Positions 50,504-61,362 of a DNA stretch of 64,000 nucleotides are shown piece by piece. Location of the stretch: the NCBI RefSeq assembly GCF_001747405.1, contig NZ_CP017305.1, forward strand, positions 2,498,001-2,562,000. The letters run 5' to 3'. Within the stretch, counting starts at the first letter, position 1. The number at the start of each line of letters is the position of its first letter. The translations under genes and the position numbers were made by a program. This DNA is from Chlorobaculum limnaeum (lineage in GTDB: Bacteria; Bacteroidota; Chlorobiia; Chlorobiales; Chlorobiaceae). The notes under the pieces were generated by a model. It was not told the DNA's origin. It was given only the letters and a program-made list of their open reading frames with translations, and made no database searches.

Positions 50504-51958
50504 ATGACCCGACACATCTCCCACTTCTGGCTGAACCGGCTCCTCGGCATTCCCACCTCGACGCCGCTCACTCCCCGCAGCATGGCCTCAACGTTGCGCG
50601 TGGCCTTCTGCCCCGCCCCGGAGCTGAGCCAGAGGCTGCAACGCTTCACCGCCGCGCTCCGTGAAGCATTATCGGAATGCGAAGTAACAATTGTCGAGGC
50701 GGCGGCGGGCGACGGGCGGGAATCGCGTTACGAGGCGGGCACGGCGCTCATCGCGCCGGGAAGCTTCGCCGACGACAATCTGCCGATCAGCCGGGTATCG
50801 ACGCTCTACAACAACCTGATCGTGGGCGTCTACGACGAAGCGCCGCCGGTACACGTCGGCCAGTCGCCGCAGGAGACGCTCGACGCGGTGATCGGGCGGC
50901 TCGCCTGGGAGATGGTGCATCTGCTCATCTACGTGACCGACACCTCGTGGACGGTGTGCAGCATGAACGGCGGCATCACCACCTTCGAGACGCCGCTGCC
51001 GGAGGCGCGTGACGTGCTCGAATCGCTGATTCCGAAGCTCACCGCGCAGGTGGTGCCGCCGCGCGACGGCGAGCTGGAGCTTCGCCCAGGCGCGCTCGAC
51101 GTCGCAACGCCGGAGTTTCTGAAGATCGCGGACGATTTCGTGGAGTGCGGACGCATCTGGGCGGGCAACCCGCGCTTCATGAATCACACCTCGCGCGAGT
51201 CGCTCGCCTACCGCAACGGCTTCTGCCGCAAGATCGTCTCGCGCTACCTCGACGACCGCAGCGGCATGAGCTACGGCTTCTTCGCCCGCCAGCTCCCGGT
51301 GAAGGTCGCTCCCGCAATTGAGGAGGATGCGGCTTCGCTGGACGGACAAAACCTCGTGCCGGTGACGATTGCCGGGAAGCGCCTGCTGGTTCCGGTACCC
51401 GGCGTGCGCATCCTCACGACAAGGTCGGGATGCCGCAAAACCGCCATCGACCCGCGCCACGATCTGGTCGAGATCGGTCTCGACGACTGTCGCGCCTGGC
51501 TGGCCACGCCAAAGGGATTGCCGGACGACCTCGTTTCGAAGCCGTCGTTCGACACCCTGACCATCATCGCCCACGCCGTCGGCAATGCCATGATCGCCAG
51601 CATTCTGCTCGCGCTCGCGCCCGACAGCCGTTTCCCCGGCCTGCTCGAACGCTTCGGCTGTGGCATGACGCACTGGCACTACTACCCCGACGAGGACATG
51701 ATTCCGGACGGCTACGTGGTGCACGGCTTCGACAATCCGCCGGTCTCCTGCTCGACGCCGCAATCGGCGGCCTACAGCCTCTTCGGCAAGCTCGACGCGC
51801 TGGAGCGTGCGCTCGAAGAGGGCGTCGGCAGCGACTACCTCGGCGACGTGCACATCGAGCCGGGCCACGGCACCAACGTGGTCGGCACGAGGTCGCTGGC
51901 GAAAATGGCAATGTTTCTCAACGCCGACTGCTGCGTCTGTTCGAAAAGGGAGGGGTGA
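50504..51958 (+). CDS. Unrecognised 484-residue protein
   Basis: I do not recognise the family. The protein looks soluble, with no signal peptide or long hydrophobic segment. Conspicuous blocks are ITYVTDTSWTVCSMNGG-like residues near 145-165, PRFMNHTSRESLAYRNGFCR near 225 and a dense motif near 385-425 (FGCGMTHWHYYPDEDMIPDG then VSCSTPQSAAYSLFGKL). The C-terminus DVHIEPGHGTNVVGTRSLAKM ends in CCVCSKREG. Several His, Asp and Cys residues in the late blocks could bind metal or act in catalysis (inference). Codon use matches neighbouring housekeeping genes, and it follows nadK by about 60 bp. Confidence 0.85.
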   Translation: MTRHISHFWLNRLLGIPTSTPLTPRSMASTLRVAFCPAPELSQRLQRFTAALREALSECEVTIVEAAAGDGRESRYEAGTALIAPGSFADDNLPISRVSTLYNNLIVGVYDEAPPVHVGQSPQETLDAVIGRLAWEMVHLLIYVTDTSWTVCSMNGGITTFETPLPEARDVLESLIPKLTAQVVPPRDGELELRPGALDVATPEFLKIADDFVECGRIWAGNPRFMNHTSRESLAYRNGFCRKIVSRYLDDRSGMSYGFFARQLPVKVAPAIEEDAASLDGQNLVPVTIAGKRLLVPVPGVRILTTRSGCRKTAIDPRHDLVEIGLDDCRAWLATPKGLPDDLVSKPSFDTLTIIAHAVGNAMIASILLALAPDSRFPGLLERFGCGMTHWHYYPDEDMIPDGYVVHGFDNPPVSCSTPQSAAYSLFGKLDALERALEEGVGSDYLGDVHIEPGHGTNVVGTRSLAKMAMFLNADCCVCSKREG

Positions 51959-51972
51959 GGGGGGCTAACAGG

Positions 51973-52050
51973 CTCACCCCGGCTTGAAAGCCGGGGCAAC
52001 ATGAATGTAAGAAGGGTGAATGTCCGCGGGGTTGAAACCCCGCTGAATGC
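51973..52050. repeat. Double-hairpin repeat, family A, copy 2
   Basis: CCCCGGCTTGAAAGCCGGGG (51977-51996) and GCGGGGTTGAAACCCCGC (52026-52043) are separated by a spacer beginning CAACATGAATGTAAG, as in the copy at 29716-29795. It sits between a plus-strand and a minus-strand gene that converge, where its hairpins could stop transcription. Confidence 0.85.
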
Positions 52051-52066
52051 AAGACGCCGAAACAAT

Positions 52067-52092
52067 TGTCCACATAGTCCACCAAGTCCACT
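52067..52092. repeat. GTGGAC tandem motif, copy 1
   Basis: On the minus strand the sequence reads GTGGACTTGGTGGACTATGT: imperfect tandem units of about 9 bp. Similar units recur on the plus strand at 61979-62014. It is immediately after the kdsC-like stop codon. Confidence 0.6.
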
Positions 52093-52094
52093 TC

Positions 52095-52670
52095 TTACTC
52101 CGCTGAAGCCTGCTTTTCGCTGTACTCCCAGCGGTTCTGGTGGTCGAGAATCATTTCGACAATTTCGCGTACGCAGCCTCGCCCGCCTTCGAACACCGAG
52201 ATGTAGGCGACGCGGTTGCGCAGGTACTCCGCGCCGTTGATCGGCGTTACCGGCAGTCCTGCCTTTTTCAGCAATTCGAGATCGTCGATGTCGTCGGCGA
52301 TGCAGGCGCACTCCTCGTCCTGCAAGCCGTGGCGGTTTTTGAACGCCTCGAAAGCTTCGAGCGGCTCCTCGCCGTCGAGGAAAAGATCGACCGGCCCGGC
52401 GGCTTCGAGCATCTGGCGGTAGGCTCCGGCCAGCCGTCCGGCGATGACGGCCACCTTCATGCCGAGGCGCAGCGCTTCACGGATTCCTGCCAGGTCGCGG
52501 GCGAACAGGGCGGGCATTTCGCGCCCCTCGCCATCGAGAGTGATCGTGCCGTCGGTGAGAACGCCGTCGAGAGAGATGACCAGCGCCTTGATGCCATCGA
52601 GGGCGGCGTTGATCTGCGAAGAGGGGTCAGCCTGGTAGGGCTGCATTCCGAAAAACTGGAAAGAGCTCAA
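52095..52670 (-). CDS. KdsC-like HAD protein lacking expected catalytic residues
   Basis: A 191-residue homologue of KDO 8-phosphate phosphatase, aligned by LDGVLTDGTITLDGEG (motif I), KVAVIAGRLAGAY (motif II), CACIADDIDDLELLKKAGLPV (motif IV) and GGRGCVREIVEMIL at the end. In active KdsC, motif I begins with Asp-x-Asp; here it is Ser33-Leu34-Asp35, so the nucleophile is missing. The motif II Thr/Ser is Ala77, the motif III Lys is not evident, and GDD is ADD. It may be a non-catalytic partner, or another phosphatase supplies the step. It lies 12 bp after kdsA in the same operon. Confidence 0.85.
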   Translation of the reverse strand: MSSFQFFGMQPYQADPSSQINAALDGIKALVISLDGVLTDGTITLDGEGREMPALFARDLAGIREALRLGMKVAVIAGRLAGAYRQMLEAAGPVDLFLDGEEPLEAFEAFKNRHGLQDEECACIADDIDDLELLKKAGLPVTPINGAEYLRNRVAYISVFEGGRGCVREIVEMILDHQNRWEYSEKQASAE

Positions 52671-52682
52671 GAGTGTATCTGG

Positions 52683-53525
52683 TTAACGTGAATGAAATTC
52701 TTCCCGGATCGACTGCATGCAGCGCTGGAGCTGCATGAGTTCCCGTACCATCGCGGCGAACTCGCCGAGCGGCGCTTGCGTGGAGGCGTCCGACATGGCC
52801 GTCGCCGGGTCGGGATGCACCTCGAAAAAGAGGCCATCCACGCCCGTGGCGACGGCGGCGCGGGCCAGCGGCATGAGGAAGCGGCGGTCGCCGCCCGACA
52901 CGCCCGCCCCCGCGCCCGGAAGCTGGACGCTGTGCGTGACGTCGAACACGACCGGCCAGCCCGAATCGGCCATGATCGGCAGCCCCCGGTAATCGACCAC
53001 GAGGTTGTGGTAGCCGAAGGTGGTGCCCCGCTCGGTGAGCATGATCTTGCGGTTCCCCGTCGAAGCAGCCTTCTCGGCGGCGTACGCCATGTCCTGCGGC
53101 GCGAGGAACTGCCCCTTCTTGATGTTGACGGCGAGGCCCGTCGAGGCGGCGGCCACGATCAGGTCGGTCTGGCGGCAGAGGAAGGCGGGAATCTGGAGCA
53201 CATCGACGTACGACGCGGCGAGTTCCACCTCGGAGGCTTCGTGAACATCGGTCAGCACGGGCATCCCGAACCCTTCCCTGATCTCGGCGAGGATTTCGAG
53301 CGCCTCGCGGTCGCCGATGCCGGTGTACGACGAGGCCGACGAGCGGTTCGCCTTGCGATAGGAACCCTTGAAAATGACCGGCACCTCCTCTTCCTTCCGG
53401 ATACGGTCGAGCTCGGCGGCTACCTCCATCGCCATCTGGCGGCTTTCGACGAGGCAAGGCCCCGCAATGAGAAACAGTCCCTTTTCGCCAGGCAGCGACA
53501 GCGGGCCAATCGAGAACTTTTGCAT
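52683..53525 (-). CDS. kdsA: KDO 8-phosphate synthase
   Basis: A 280-residue KdsA condensing arabinose 5-phosphate with phosphoenolpyruvate for lipopolysaccharide KDO. Motifs include [77 protein letters not shown] and [12 protein letters not shown]. Whether it is metal-dependent cannot be settled by inspection. It starts at ATG 53525 and is followed by the degenerate kdsC-like gene. Confidence 0.96.
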   Translation of the reverse strand: MQKFSIGPLSLPGEKGLFLIAGPCLVESRQMAMEVAAELDRIRKEEEVPVIFKGSYRKANRSSASSYTGIGDREALEILAEIREGFGMPVLTDVHEASEVELAASYVDVLQIPAFLCRQTDLIVAAASTGLAVNIKKGQFLAPQDMAYAAEKAASTGNRKIMLTERGTTFGYHNLVVDYRGLPIMADSGWPVVFDVTHSVQLPGAGAGVSGGDRRFLMPLARAAVATGVDGLFFEVHPDPATAMSDASTQAPLGEFAAMVRELMQLQRCMQSIREEFHSR

Positions 53526-53552
53526 CCTTTGTCCTGTTTGATAAAAAGAGTT

Positions 53553-53585
53553 AACGGCTGAAATGAGTTAGGCCGTTTTGTTTTG
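53553..53585 (+). terminator. Terminator-like hairpin between divergent genes
   Basis: AACGGC and GCCGTT pair across a 13-base loop and are followed by TTGTTTTGAC on the plus strand. A terminator here is unexpected, because the gap separates divergent kdsA and the ClpB-like gene. It could instead be the leftover end of a gene once present upstream, or an attenuator-like structure in the ClpB-like leader. Confidence 0.4.
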
Positions 53586-53654
53586 ACTTGATAAATCAGG
53601 CTCTAAATTTAATCAATAATTTCTCTTTTCACTCTCCATCAAGATTAGCTGTCT

Positions 53655-54971
<1,317 letters not shown>

Positions 54972-55047
54972 CCCTTAAGCGCAAGCTGGACGGAGCTTCT
55001 TGCAGTTCCGTCCGGCGTAAACAATTACAAAAGGCGTAACAGGATGA

Positions 55048-55145
55048 AATTGGGCTAAAGCCCCGATTTGTATTATTGTAACTCTCGACCCCGGACTGAA
55101 GTCCAGGGCAATGGTTTTAAGAGAATTACTGGCCGGAGCTATAAT
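55048..55145. repeat. Bipartite hairpin repeat, family B, copy 1
   Basis: The element runs ATTGGGCTAAAGCCCC, then a spacer, then CCCCGGACTGAAGTCCAGGG, then AAGAGAATTACTGGCCGGAG and ATAATGG. A second copy at 59676-59776 lies on the other strand with the same order of parts. Here it ends 28 bp before the nagZ start codon, so it would lie in the nagZ leader if transcription starts upstream. Confidence 0.85.
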
Positions 55146-55173
55146 GGATGCAGCTATAACCACCCTGCGCTAT

Positions 55174-56295
55174 ATGAACAAGAGCCTCTTTGTCGCTCTG
55201 CTACTCTCCCTTCTCATTTCTCCGGCGCTTGCCGACACATCTCGCCAGCCCGACAACCTGTCGATCAAGATCGGCCAGATGCTCATGATCGGCTTCCGGG
55301 GCATGGACGCCAGGGACGGCTCCGCTATCGAGGCTGACATTCGCGAGCGGCGCATTGGCGGCGTGGTGCTCTTCGATTACGACGTGCAATCAAAATCACC
55401 CGTACGCAACATCGACTCTCCGGAGCAGCTCCAGCGGCTCACCTCGGAGCTGCAACAGCGCTCGTCGATTCCGCTATTCATCGCCATCGATCAGGAGGGC
55501 GGGCGCGTCTGCCGCCTCAAGCCGTCGCGCGGCTTTCCGCCGACGGTCTCCGCCGCCAGCCTCGGCAAGCTTGACAACGCCGACACCACCCGAGAGGCCG
55601 CCGGATCGACCGCCGCGCTCCTCGCGAGCCTCGGCGTCAACATGAATCTCGCGCCGGTCGTCGATCTGAACGTCAACCCGAACAATCCGGTCATCGGCAA
55701 GCTCGACCGGAGCTTCTCCGCAGATCCAGCGGTGGTGGCCCGGCAGGCGCGAATTTTCGTCGATGCGTTCCACCGGCACGGCGTCATCGCGGCGCTGAAG
55801 CACTTCCCCGGCCACGGCAGCTCGACGACCGATACGCACAAGGATTTCACCGACGTGACCGCCACCTGGTCGAAAGAGGAGCTCGATCCCTACCGGGCGC
55901 TGATCCGCGAAGGGTATAGCGATCCGGTCATGACGGCGCACGTCTTCAATGCCCGCCTCGACAGCCTCTATCCGGCGACGCTCTCCAGGGCGACAATTGA
56001 CGGCATTCTTCGCCAGAAGCTCGGTTTTCGCAGCGTGGTCATCAGCGACGACATGCAGATGAAGGCCATCGCCGACCGTTACGGCCTCGAAGAGGCGATC
56101 CGGCTGGCGATTGACGCGGGCGTCGATGTGCTGATCTTCGGAAACAACGTCAGCTACGACCCCGACATCGCCAGCAAGGCGACAACCATCATCAGGCATC
56201 TTGTCGAAAAAGGAGCCATTTCGCCGGAGCGGATCGACCAGTCTTACCGGCGCATCATGGCTCTGAAACGACGAATCAACCAACCACGCCCATGA
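55174..56295 (+). CDS. nagZ: Beta-N-acetylhexosaminidase (GH3, NagZ-like)
   Basis: A 373-residue exported protein with a signal peptide ([20 protein letters not shown]). It has the GH3 features [44 protein letters not shown], the catalytic-loop [14 protein letters not shown] and [12 protein letters not shown] with the nucleophile Asp. NagZ-type enzymes cleave N-acetylglucosamine from peptidoglycan fragments; the signal peptide places this one in the periplasm, unlike cytoplasmic NagZ. The longer frame starting at 55111 reads through a repeat and is rejected. The sixA start overlaps its stop. Confidence 0.9.
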   Translation: MNKSLFVALLLSLLISPALADTSRQPDNLSIKIGQMLMIGFRGMDARDGSAIEADIRERRIGGVVLFDYDVQSKSPVRNIDSPEQLQRLTSELQQRSSIPLFIAIDQEGGRVCRLKPSRGFPPTVSAASLGKLDNADTTREAAGSTAALLASLGVNMNLAPVVDLNVNPNNPVIGKLDRSFSADPAVVARQARIFVDAFHRHGVIAALKHFPGHGSSTTDTHKDFTDVTATWSKEELDPYRALIREGYSDPVMTAHVFNARLDSLYPATLSRATIDGILRQKLGFRSVVISDDMQMKAIADRYGLEEAIRLAIDAGVDVLIFGNNVSYDPDIASKATTIIRHLVEKGAISPERIDQSYRRIMALKRRINQPRP

Positions 56296-56783
56296 AAAAC
56301 CTCTACCTCGTCCGCCACGCCAAAGCTGGCTGGCACGATCCGGCCATGGCCGATTTCGACCGCACGCTCACCAAACGAGGCCACCGGCAGGCCGAAGAGA
56401 TGAGCGAACGGTTGCGCAAGAAAGGGGTCACGCCTGAGCGGCTCGTTTCGAGTCCGGCGAGCCGGGCGCTCGAAACGGCGGAGATTTTCGCGGACGAACT
56501 GGGCATCGAGCGGCGGGAGATATTGCAGAAGATCGAAATCTACGAGGGAGGCATCGACAAGCTTGCTTCAGTTGTGCGTTCGCTTGCCGACGAGGAAAAC
56601 ACTGTCATGCTCTTCGGCCACAACCCGGCGATCAGCCAATTCGTCCAGTGGCTCACTGGCAAACCGGCAGAGGCGATGGACACCTGCGGCATCGCCAAAA
56701 TCGAGCTGGATTGCGAGCACTGGCGGGATACCGCCGAAGGCAGCGGAACGCTGGCGTGGTACAAGTATCCAGAGCGGGAGTGA
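56292..56783 (+). CDS. sixA: SixA-like phosphohistidine phosphatase
   Basis: A 163-residue histidine phosphatase with the RHA motif in [15 protein letters not shown], the second conserved Arg in [17 protein letters not shown] and the second catalytic His in [11 protein letters not shown]. SixA proteins dephosphorylate histidine phosphotransfer domains; substrate here is unknown. ATG 56292 overlaps the nagZ stop (ATGA), so the two are translationally coupled. Confidence 0.9.
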   Translation: MKNLYLVRHAKAGWHDPAMADFDRTLTKRGHRQAEEMSERLRKKGVTPERLVSSPASRALETAEIFADELGIERREILQKIEIYEGGIDKLASVVRSLADEENTVMLFGHNPAISQFVQWLTGKPAEAMDTCGIAKIELDCEHWRDTAEGSGTLAWYKYPERE

Positions 56784-56820
56784 GGGTTTGCCAGATTCAT
56801 CGAAAGTAAGTGCCCGCAGA

Positions 56821-56840
56821 ATACGACCTATAGGTCGTAT
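56821..56840. repeat. Perfect 20-bp palindrome
   Basis: ATACGACCTATAGGTCGTAT is a perfect inverted repeat, followed by a second CCTATAGG within AAGTCCTATAGGTCTCAT. It lies in the gap between the convergent sixA and gpsA genes. It may be an operator, a mobile-element footprint or a dispersed repeat unit. Confidence 0.8.
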
Positions 56841-56906
56841 AAGTCCTATAGGTCTCATGGCAAAAAAACGAAGTGGACAATGCAATAAAACCTGCACGCG
56901 AAGCGC

Positions 56907-57908
56907 TCAGTAGTTTTCCGGCTTCGGCTCTCGCTCCATCAGGTCGAGGATCGCTTGCGGGGCGGGTTTGTCTTCGAAGAGCATTTCGTAGACGGCGCGG
57001 GTGATCGGCATATCGACGCCGAGACGGTTGGCGAGTTCGAGGACGGCTTTCGAGGAGAGCACCCCTTCGGCCACCATGCTCATTTCGCCAAGAATGTCGT
57101 CGAGCTTGCGCCCTTTGCCGATCTGCTCGCCGACGTAGCGGTTGCGGCTGTGGCGGCTCAGGCAGGTGACGACCAGGTCGCCGATGCCGGAGAGGCCCGA
57201 CATGGTGAGCGGGTCGGCGCCGAGCTTGGCGCTGAGGCGAGAGATTTCCGCCAGGCCGCGCGTGATGATGGCCGCCTTGGCGTTGTCGCCGAAGCCGAGC
57301 CCGTCGGAGATGCCCGCAGCGATGGCGATGACGTTTTTGACCGATCCGGCGATCTCGACGCCAATGAGGTCGGTGTTGACGTAGACGCGGAACGCGCTGG
57401 TGTGAAACGCCTCCTGAACCTGCCGGGCGGTCGTTTCCGAGACGGAGCAGGCGACGACGGTGGTCGGCTGCTGGCGGGCCACCTCCTCGGCATGGCTCGG
57501 GCCGTAGAGCGCGGCGATCTGCTCCGGCGTGACGGCGGGCAGCGCTTCGAGCAGCACCTCGGACATGCGCTTGCCGGTGTTCCGCTCGATCCCCTTGGCC
57601 ACGTTGACGATCACTTTCCCGTCGAGATTCAGGTCGGCAAACGCCGCCGCCGTCGCCCGCAGCGCATGTGACGGCACGGCGGTGACGATCATCTCCGCGG
57701 CATTGACCGCATCGTGAAGGTTCTCGACGACATGCAGGCTGGCGGGAAACAGGATGCCCTTGAGGTAGCGCTTGTTCTCGCGGTCAGCCTCAAGCGCCCG
57801 GGCGAACTCCGGGCGGTGCGCCCACAACCGCACCTCGTGCCGCTTGCTGGCGAGCAGAATGGCGAGCGTGGTGCCCCAGCTCCCCGCGCCGAGAACGGTG
57901 ATCTTCAT
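56907..57908 (-). CDS. gpsA: Glycerol-3-phosphate dehydrogenase (NAD(P)+)
   Basis: A 333-residue GpsA reducing dihydroxyacetone phosphate to glycerol-3-phosphate for phospholipids. Motifs: [18 protein letters not shown] (nucleotide binding), [33 protein letters not shown] and the [25 protein letters not shown] active-site region with the catalytic Lys. ATG 57908 gives the family start; TTG 57920 would add four residues. It is 16 bp after plsY, with which it forms the first steps of membrane lipid synthesis. Confidence 0.96.
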   Translation of the reverse strand: MKITVLGAGSWGTTLAILLASKRHEVRLWAHRPEFARALEADRENKRYLKGILFPASLHVVENLHDAVNAAEMIVTAVPSHALRATAAAFADLNLDGKVIVNVAKGIERNTGKRMSEVLLEALPAVTPEQIAALYGPSHAEEVARQQPTTVVACSVSETTARQVQEAFHTSAFRVYVNTDLIGVEIAGSVKNVIAIAAGISDGLGFGDNAKAAIITRGLAEISRLSAKLGADPLTMSGLSGIGDLVVTCLSRHSRNRYVGEQIGKGRKLDDILGEMSMVAEGVLSSKAVLELANRLGVDMPITRAVYEMLFEDKPAPQAILDLMEREPKPENY

Positions 57909-57924
57909 CGCTTGCACCAACCTT

Positions 57925-58623
57925 TCAGCTCTTCCGCCCGAAGCTCAGGCGGTTTTCGGTTCCCGAAAAGAGGCGCCTGATATTCGCGCGATGGGTGTAG
58001 ATGATCGCCACGGCGACGATGCCGCCGAATATGAGCAGGTGGTAGTCGAGGCTGTCATGCACGAACCAGTGGTCGAAAAAGCGGTAGTCGAGACCCTGGC
58101 CAAGATCGAAAATGTACTTGCGGATGGCGATGATCAGCGGGAATGCGATGGCGGCAAGTATAGATCCTACCGATACATAGCGAGAAATCGTGACGGTGAG
58201 CAAAAAGATGCCGATCACCATGAGCATACTGACCGGCGCGATGCCGATCAGCATTCCGGCGGCGGTGCTGACCCCTTTGCCCCCCTTAAAGCCCGCGAAG
58301 ACCGTGAAGACGTGGCCGATGACGGCGGCCATGCCCGCGATGAGGCTCAGGGCGATCTCGTTCATGTCGGGAAACGCGCCGAGCGGGTGCGCCTTGAAAA
58401 AGCCGACCACCGGCACGGCGGCCACGGTACCCTTGGCGATGTCGATCAGCGTGACAGCGAGGCCCGCCTTCCAGCCCAGCACCCGGAAAGCGTTGGTGCC
58501 GCCCGCGTTGCCGCTGCCGAAGTCGCGGACATCGATGCCCTTGAGCAACTTTCCGGCAATGATGCTGGTCGGAATGGAGCCGATGAGGTAAGCAACGGCG
58601 ATGATGGCAAGAAATGTCAGCAT
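57925..58623 (-). CDS. plsY: Acyl-phosphate:glycerol-3-phosphate acyltransferase
   Basis: A 232-residue polytopic membrane protein with the three PlsY motifs: [34 protein letters not shown] and [17 protein letters not shown]. It acylates glycerol-3-phosphate using acyl phosphate, directly using the product of the adjacent gpsA. ATG 58623 is the start; the frame extends upstream to 58653 without support. Confidence 0.96.
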   Translation of the reverse strand: MLTFLAIIAVAYLIGSIPTSIIAGKLLKGIDVRDFGSGNAGGTNAFRVLGWKAGLAVTLIDIAKGTVAAVPVVGFFKAHPLGAFPDMNEIALSLIAGMAAVIGHVFTVFAGFKGGKGVSTAAGMLIGIAPVSMLMVIGIFLLTVTISRYVSVGSILAAIAFPLIIAIRKYIFDLGQGLDYRFFDHWFVHDSLDYHLLIFGGIVAVAIIYTHRANIRRLFSGTENRLSFGRKS

Positions 58624-58663
58624 ACCAGTCAGGATTGAATGATGAACGAACACTCGATCTGAA

Positions 58664-59653
58664 TCAGGCCTTGACGACCTCGCCTACAATGTAGGCATTT
58701 TCCTCTCGGGACTTCAAGTAGGCCATAATGTCGTCGACGCGCTCCTTCGCGACAATCATCACGAGCCCGAGGCCGAGGTTGAAGGTGCGGCGCATATCCT
58801 CTTCGGGCACTTGGCCCTCCTTGCGGATAAGGTCGAAAATCGGAAGCTCCGGCCATGAAGCCCAGTCCACCGACAGTGAGAGACCTTCCGGCACAATGCG
58901 CATGGTGTTGCCCATGAGGCCGCCGCCGGTGATGTGCGACATACCGCGCAAGTCGCCGGTGCCAAGCAGCGGCTCGATGACCGGCAGGTACGAGCGATGC
59001 ACCTTGAGCAGCTCCTCGCCAACCGTGCCGTCCAGCCCGGCGAAGCGCTCGTTCATGCGCCCTTCGAACACCTTGCGGGCCAGCGAATAGCCGTTGGTGT
59101 GCAGGCCGGTCGATGGCAGGCCGATCATCACATCGCCCGCCTCGATCTTCGAGCCGTTGATGATGTGCTGCTGATCGACCATGCCGACAATCGTACCGGC
59201 AAGATCGAAATCCTCCACGTCGTAGACGCCGGGCATCTCGGCGGTTTCGCCGCCAATGAGCGCCGCGCCATTCTCGCGACACGCCTTCACCATGCCGGTG
59301 ACGACCGAAGCGGCGATCTCCGGCTTCAGCTTGCCGCAGGCGTAGTAGTCGAGGAAAAAGAGCGGGCGCGCGCCGCAGACCAGAATGTCGTTCACGCAGT
59401 GGTTGACCAGGCAGGAGCCGACCGTGTCGTACTTGCCGAGTTCGATGGCGATCTTGAGCTTGGTGCCCACGCCGTCGATGCTGCTCACCAGCACAGGCTT
59501 TTCGTACCTGGCGAAATCGGGCTGGAAAAATCCGCCGAACGCGCCGATGTCGGTCATCACCTGCGGCGTGAAGGTCTGGCGCACATGCGGTTTGATGAGG
59601 CGAACAAACTCTTCACCTGCTGAAATATCGACTCCGGCTTTCTTGTAATCCAT
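58664..59653 (-). CDS. purM: Phosphoribosylaminoimidazole synthetase
   Basis: A 329-residue AIR synthetase of purine synthesis. Motifs: [16 protein letters not shown] at the start, [50 protein letters not shown] and the late [11 protein letters not shown]. It closes the imidazole ring of FGAM with ATP. It lies 40 bp before plsY on the same strand. A family B bipartite repeat sits directly upstream of its start. Confidence 0.96.
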   Translation of the reverse strand: MDYKKAGVDISAGEEFVRLIKPHVRQTFTPQVMTDIGAFGGFFQPDFARYEKPVLVSSIDGVGTKLKIAIELGKYDTVGSCLVNHCVNDILVCGARPLFFLDYYACGKLKPEIAASVVTGMVKACRENGAALIGGETAEMPGVYDVEDFDLAGTIVGMVDQQHIINGSKIEAGDVMIGLPSTGLHTNGYSLARKVFEGRMNERFAGLDGTVGEELLKVHRSYLPVIEPLLGTGDLRGMSHITGGGLMGNTMRIVPEGLSLSVDWASWPELPIFDLIRKEGQVPEEDMRRTFNLGLGLVMIVAKERVDDIMAYLKSREENAYIVGEVVKA

Positions 59654-59675
59654 AGTTCTTTTTCGTGATTATCCT

Positions 59676-59776
59676 GTTATTGCTCCGGCCATTAACTCTC
59701 TTGATAATTGCCCCGGACTTCAGTCCGGGGTATGCGAATAAAGTAAAATAAATCAGGGCTTTAGCCCAATTTCTGC
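59676..59776. repeat. Bipartite hairpin repeat, family B, copy 2
   Basis: Read on the minus strand, it has the same parts in the same order as the copy at 55048-55145: TTGGGCTAAAGCCC, spacer, CCCCGGACTGAAGTCCGGGG, AAGAGAGTTAATGGCCGGAG, CAATAA. It ends about 22 bp before the purM start codon on the minus strand. Confidence 0.88.
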
Positions 59777-59841
59777 TGTAGTGGAGATCGCAATTTATGT
59801 TGCCGGAAGAACAACTCTTTTCTCGATCTGCCGCAGATTTT

Positions 59842-61254
59842 TCAGCTTCCCGCCGGTTTTTCGAAAATTCCGGCGCACTGCGATTCCGCGAAGAACTCGC
59901 AGTGCAGCGCCGAGACCGCCGCTGGCACATCGTTCTCCTCGACGACGACACCGACGTTGATCTCCGATGCGCCCTGCGAAATCATCCGCAGGTTGACGTT
60001 GCGCAGCGAGCTGAAAATCCTGCCCGCAACGCCTTTCGACAGGCGGAGGTTATCGCCGACCACGCTCACCGTGGCCACCTTGTGCTCGATCTCCACATCG
60101 CCGAGCGCTTTCAGCGCCTGGATGAACGGCTCGTCGAGCACGGCATCGTCAACCGTCAGGGAGACCGAAACCTCGCTGGATGAGATCATCTCGACCGATA
60201 CGGCGAAACGGTTGAACACCTCGAACAGCTCGTTCATGAAGCCGTGGCGTCCAAACATCCGGTTGGAGCGGATGTTGAGAATCGCCTGCCCCTTCCTGAC
60301 GGCAATCGACTTGACCAGCCCGCCGTGGCTCTTTCCGGCCAAGAGCGCGGGATCGTCGGTGATGAGCGTGCCTTTCGACTCCGGATGCCAGGTGTTGAGC
60401 ACGTAGACCGGAATGTTCTTCTTCACCGCCGGGGCGATGGTGTCGGGGTGCAGCACCTTCGCGCCGAGATAGGCCAGTTCGGCGGCCTCGGAGAAGGTCA
60501 TCACCCGGATGCTTCGTGCCTCTGGAACCATCCGGGGATCGCAGGTCATCACGCCATCCACGTCGGTCCAGATTTCGATGGAGTCGGTGTGCAGCCACGC
60601 GCCAAAAAGCGCCGCCGAAAGGTCGGAGCCACCACGGCCGAGGGTCGTGGTCTTGCCCGCCACGGTCGCGCCGATGTACCCCTGCGTCACGACGACCACG
60701 CAGGAATCGAGCTTCGGGCGGATAATATCCTCCGTCTTTGCCTGGCAGATCGCCTCGATCGGGCGGGCGAAACCGAAGCGCTCGTCGGTGATCATCACCT
60801 GCCGGATGTCGAGCCACTCGCAGTGAGTGCCCGCTTCGTTCAGCGCGGCAGCGAAAACCGTGGTCGAGAGCAACTCGCCGAAGGAGCAGATGCGGTCTCG
60901 CGAGCGCTCGCTCAGCTCACCGACGATCTCGATCCCCTCGGTCAGGCGTTCGAGCCGGGTAACATAGGCATCGATCTTCGCGGCAAGCTCAAGGCGAAGC
61001 GCTTCGTTGCCGACAAGCTCCCCGACGAGATCGAGGTGAAACTGCCTGACCTCGCCCGCCATTTGCAGCGCCTCTTCGAGACGCCCCGCGCCGGCGGTAT
61101 CGGCGATTTTGACCAGCTTGTTGGTGATGCCGCTGCACGCGCTCAGGACGACCAGCGGGGTTTCGGATTTTCTCTTTTCAGCGATGATGGCGATCACCTG
61201 CCGCATGGCCGAAGCCGTGCCAACAGAGGTGCCGCCAAATTTCATGACTGCCAT
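59842..61254 (-). CDS. lysC: Aspartate kinase
   Basis: A 470-residue aspartokinase with the catalytic opening [30 protein letters not shown], the [19 protein letters not shown] loop and [20 protein letters not shown]. Two C-terminal ACT domains follow ([32 protein letters not shown]). The length and motif order match the LysC/AK-III type, usually feedback-regulated by lysine. It phosphorylates aspartate, the first step toward lysine and diaminopimelate; dapD in this window acts later in that pathway. Confidence 0.95.
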   Translation of the reverse strand: MAVMKFGGTSVGTASAMRQVIAIIAEKRKSETPLVVLSACSGITNKLVKIADTAGAGRLEEALQMAGEVRQFHLDLVGELVGNEALRLELAAKIDAYVTRLERLTEGIEIVGELSERSRDRICSFGELLSTTVFAAALNEAGTHCEWLDIRQVMITDERFGFARPIEAICQAKTEDIIRPKLDSCVVVVTQGYIGATVAGKTTTLGRGGSDLSAALFGAWLHTDSIEIWTDVDGVMTCDPRMVPEARSIRVMTFSEAAELAYLGAKVLHPDTIAPAVKKNIPVYVLNTWHPESKGTLITDDPALLAGKSHGGLVKSIAVRKGQAILNIRSNRMFGRHGFMNELFEVFNRFAVSVEMISSSEVSVSLTVDDAVLDEPFIQALKALGDVEIEHKVATVSVVGDNLRLSKGVAGRIFSSLRNVNLRMISQGASEINVGVVVEENDVPAAVSALHCEFFAESQCAGIFEKPAGS

Positions 61255-61362
61255 AACCTCAATCGAAAGAATTGGATAGTGATCGTTTCAGGATCGTTTT
61301 CCGGTTCGGATTTACTATACTTCCATGATCGGTATTTTTCATGAACCAGTCTGTCCGGCCCC

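Noticed and set aside
55048-59776. CRISPR or insertion-sequence ends
   Set aside because: The family B repeats occur as single, inverted copies 4.5 kb apart around unrelated core genes, with no spacer series, no transposase and no target duplication that I can see.
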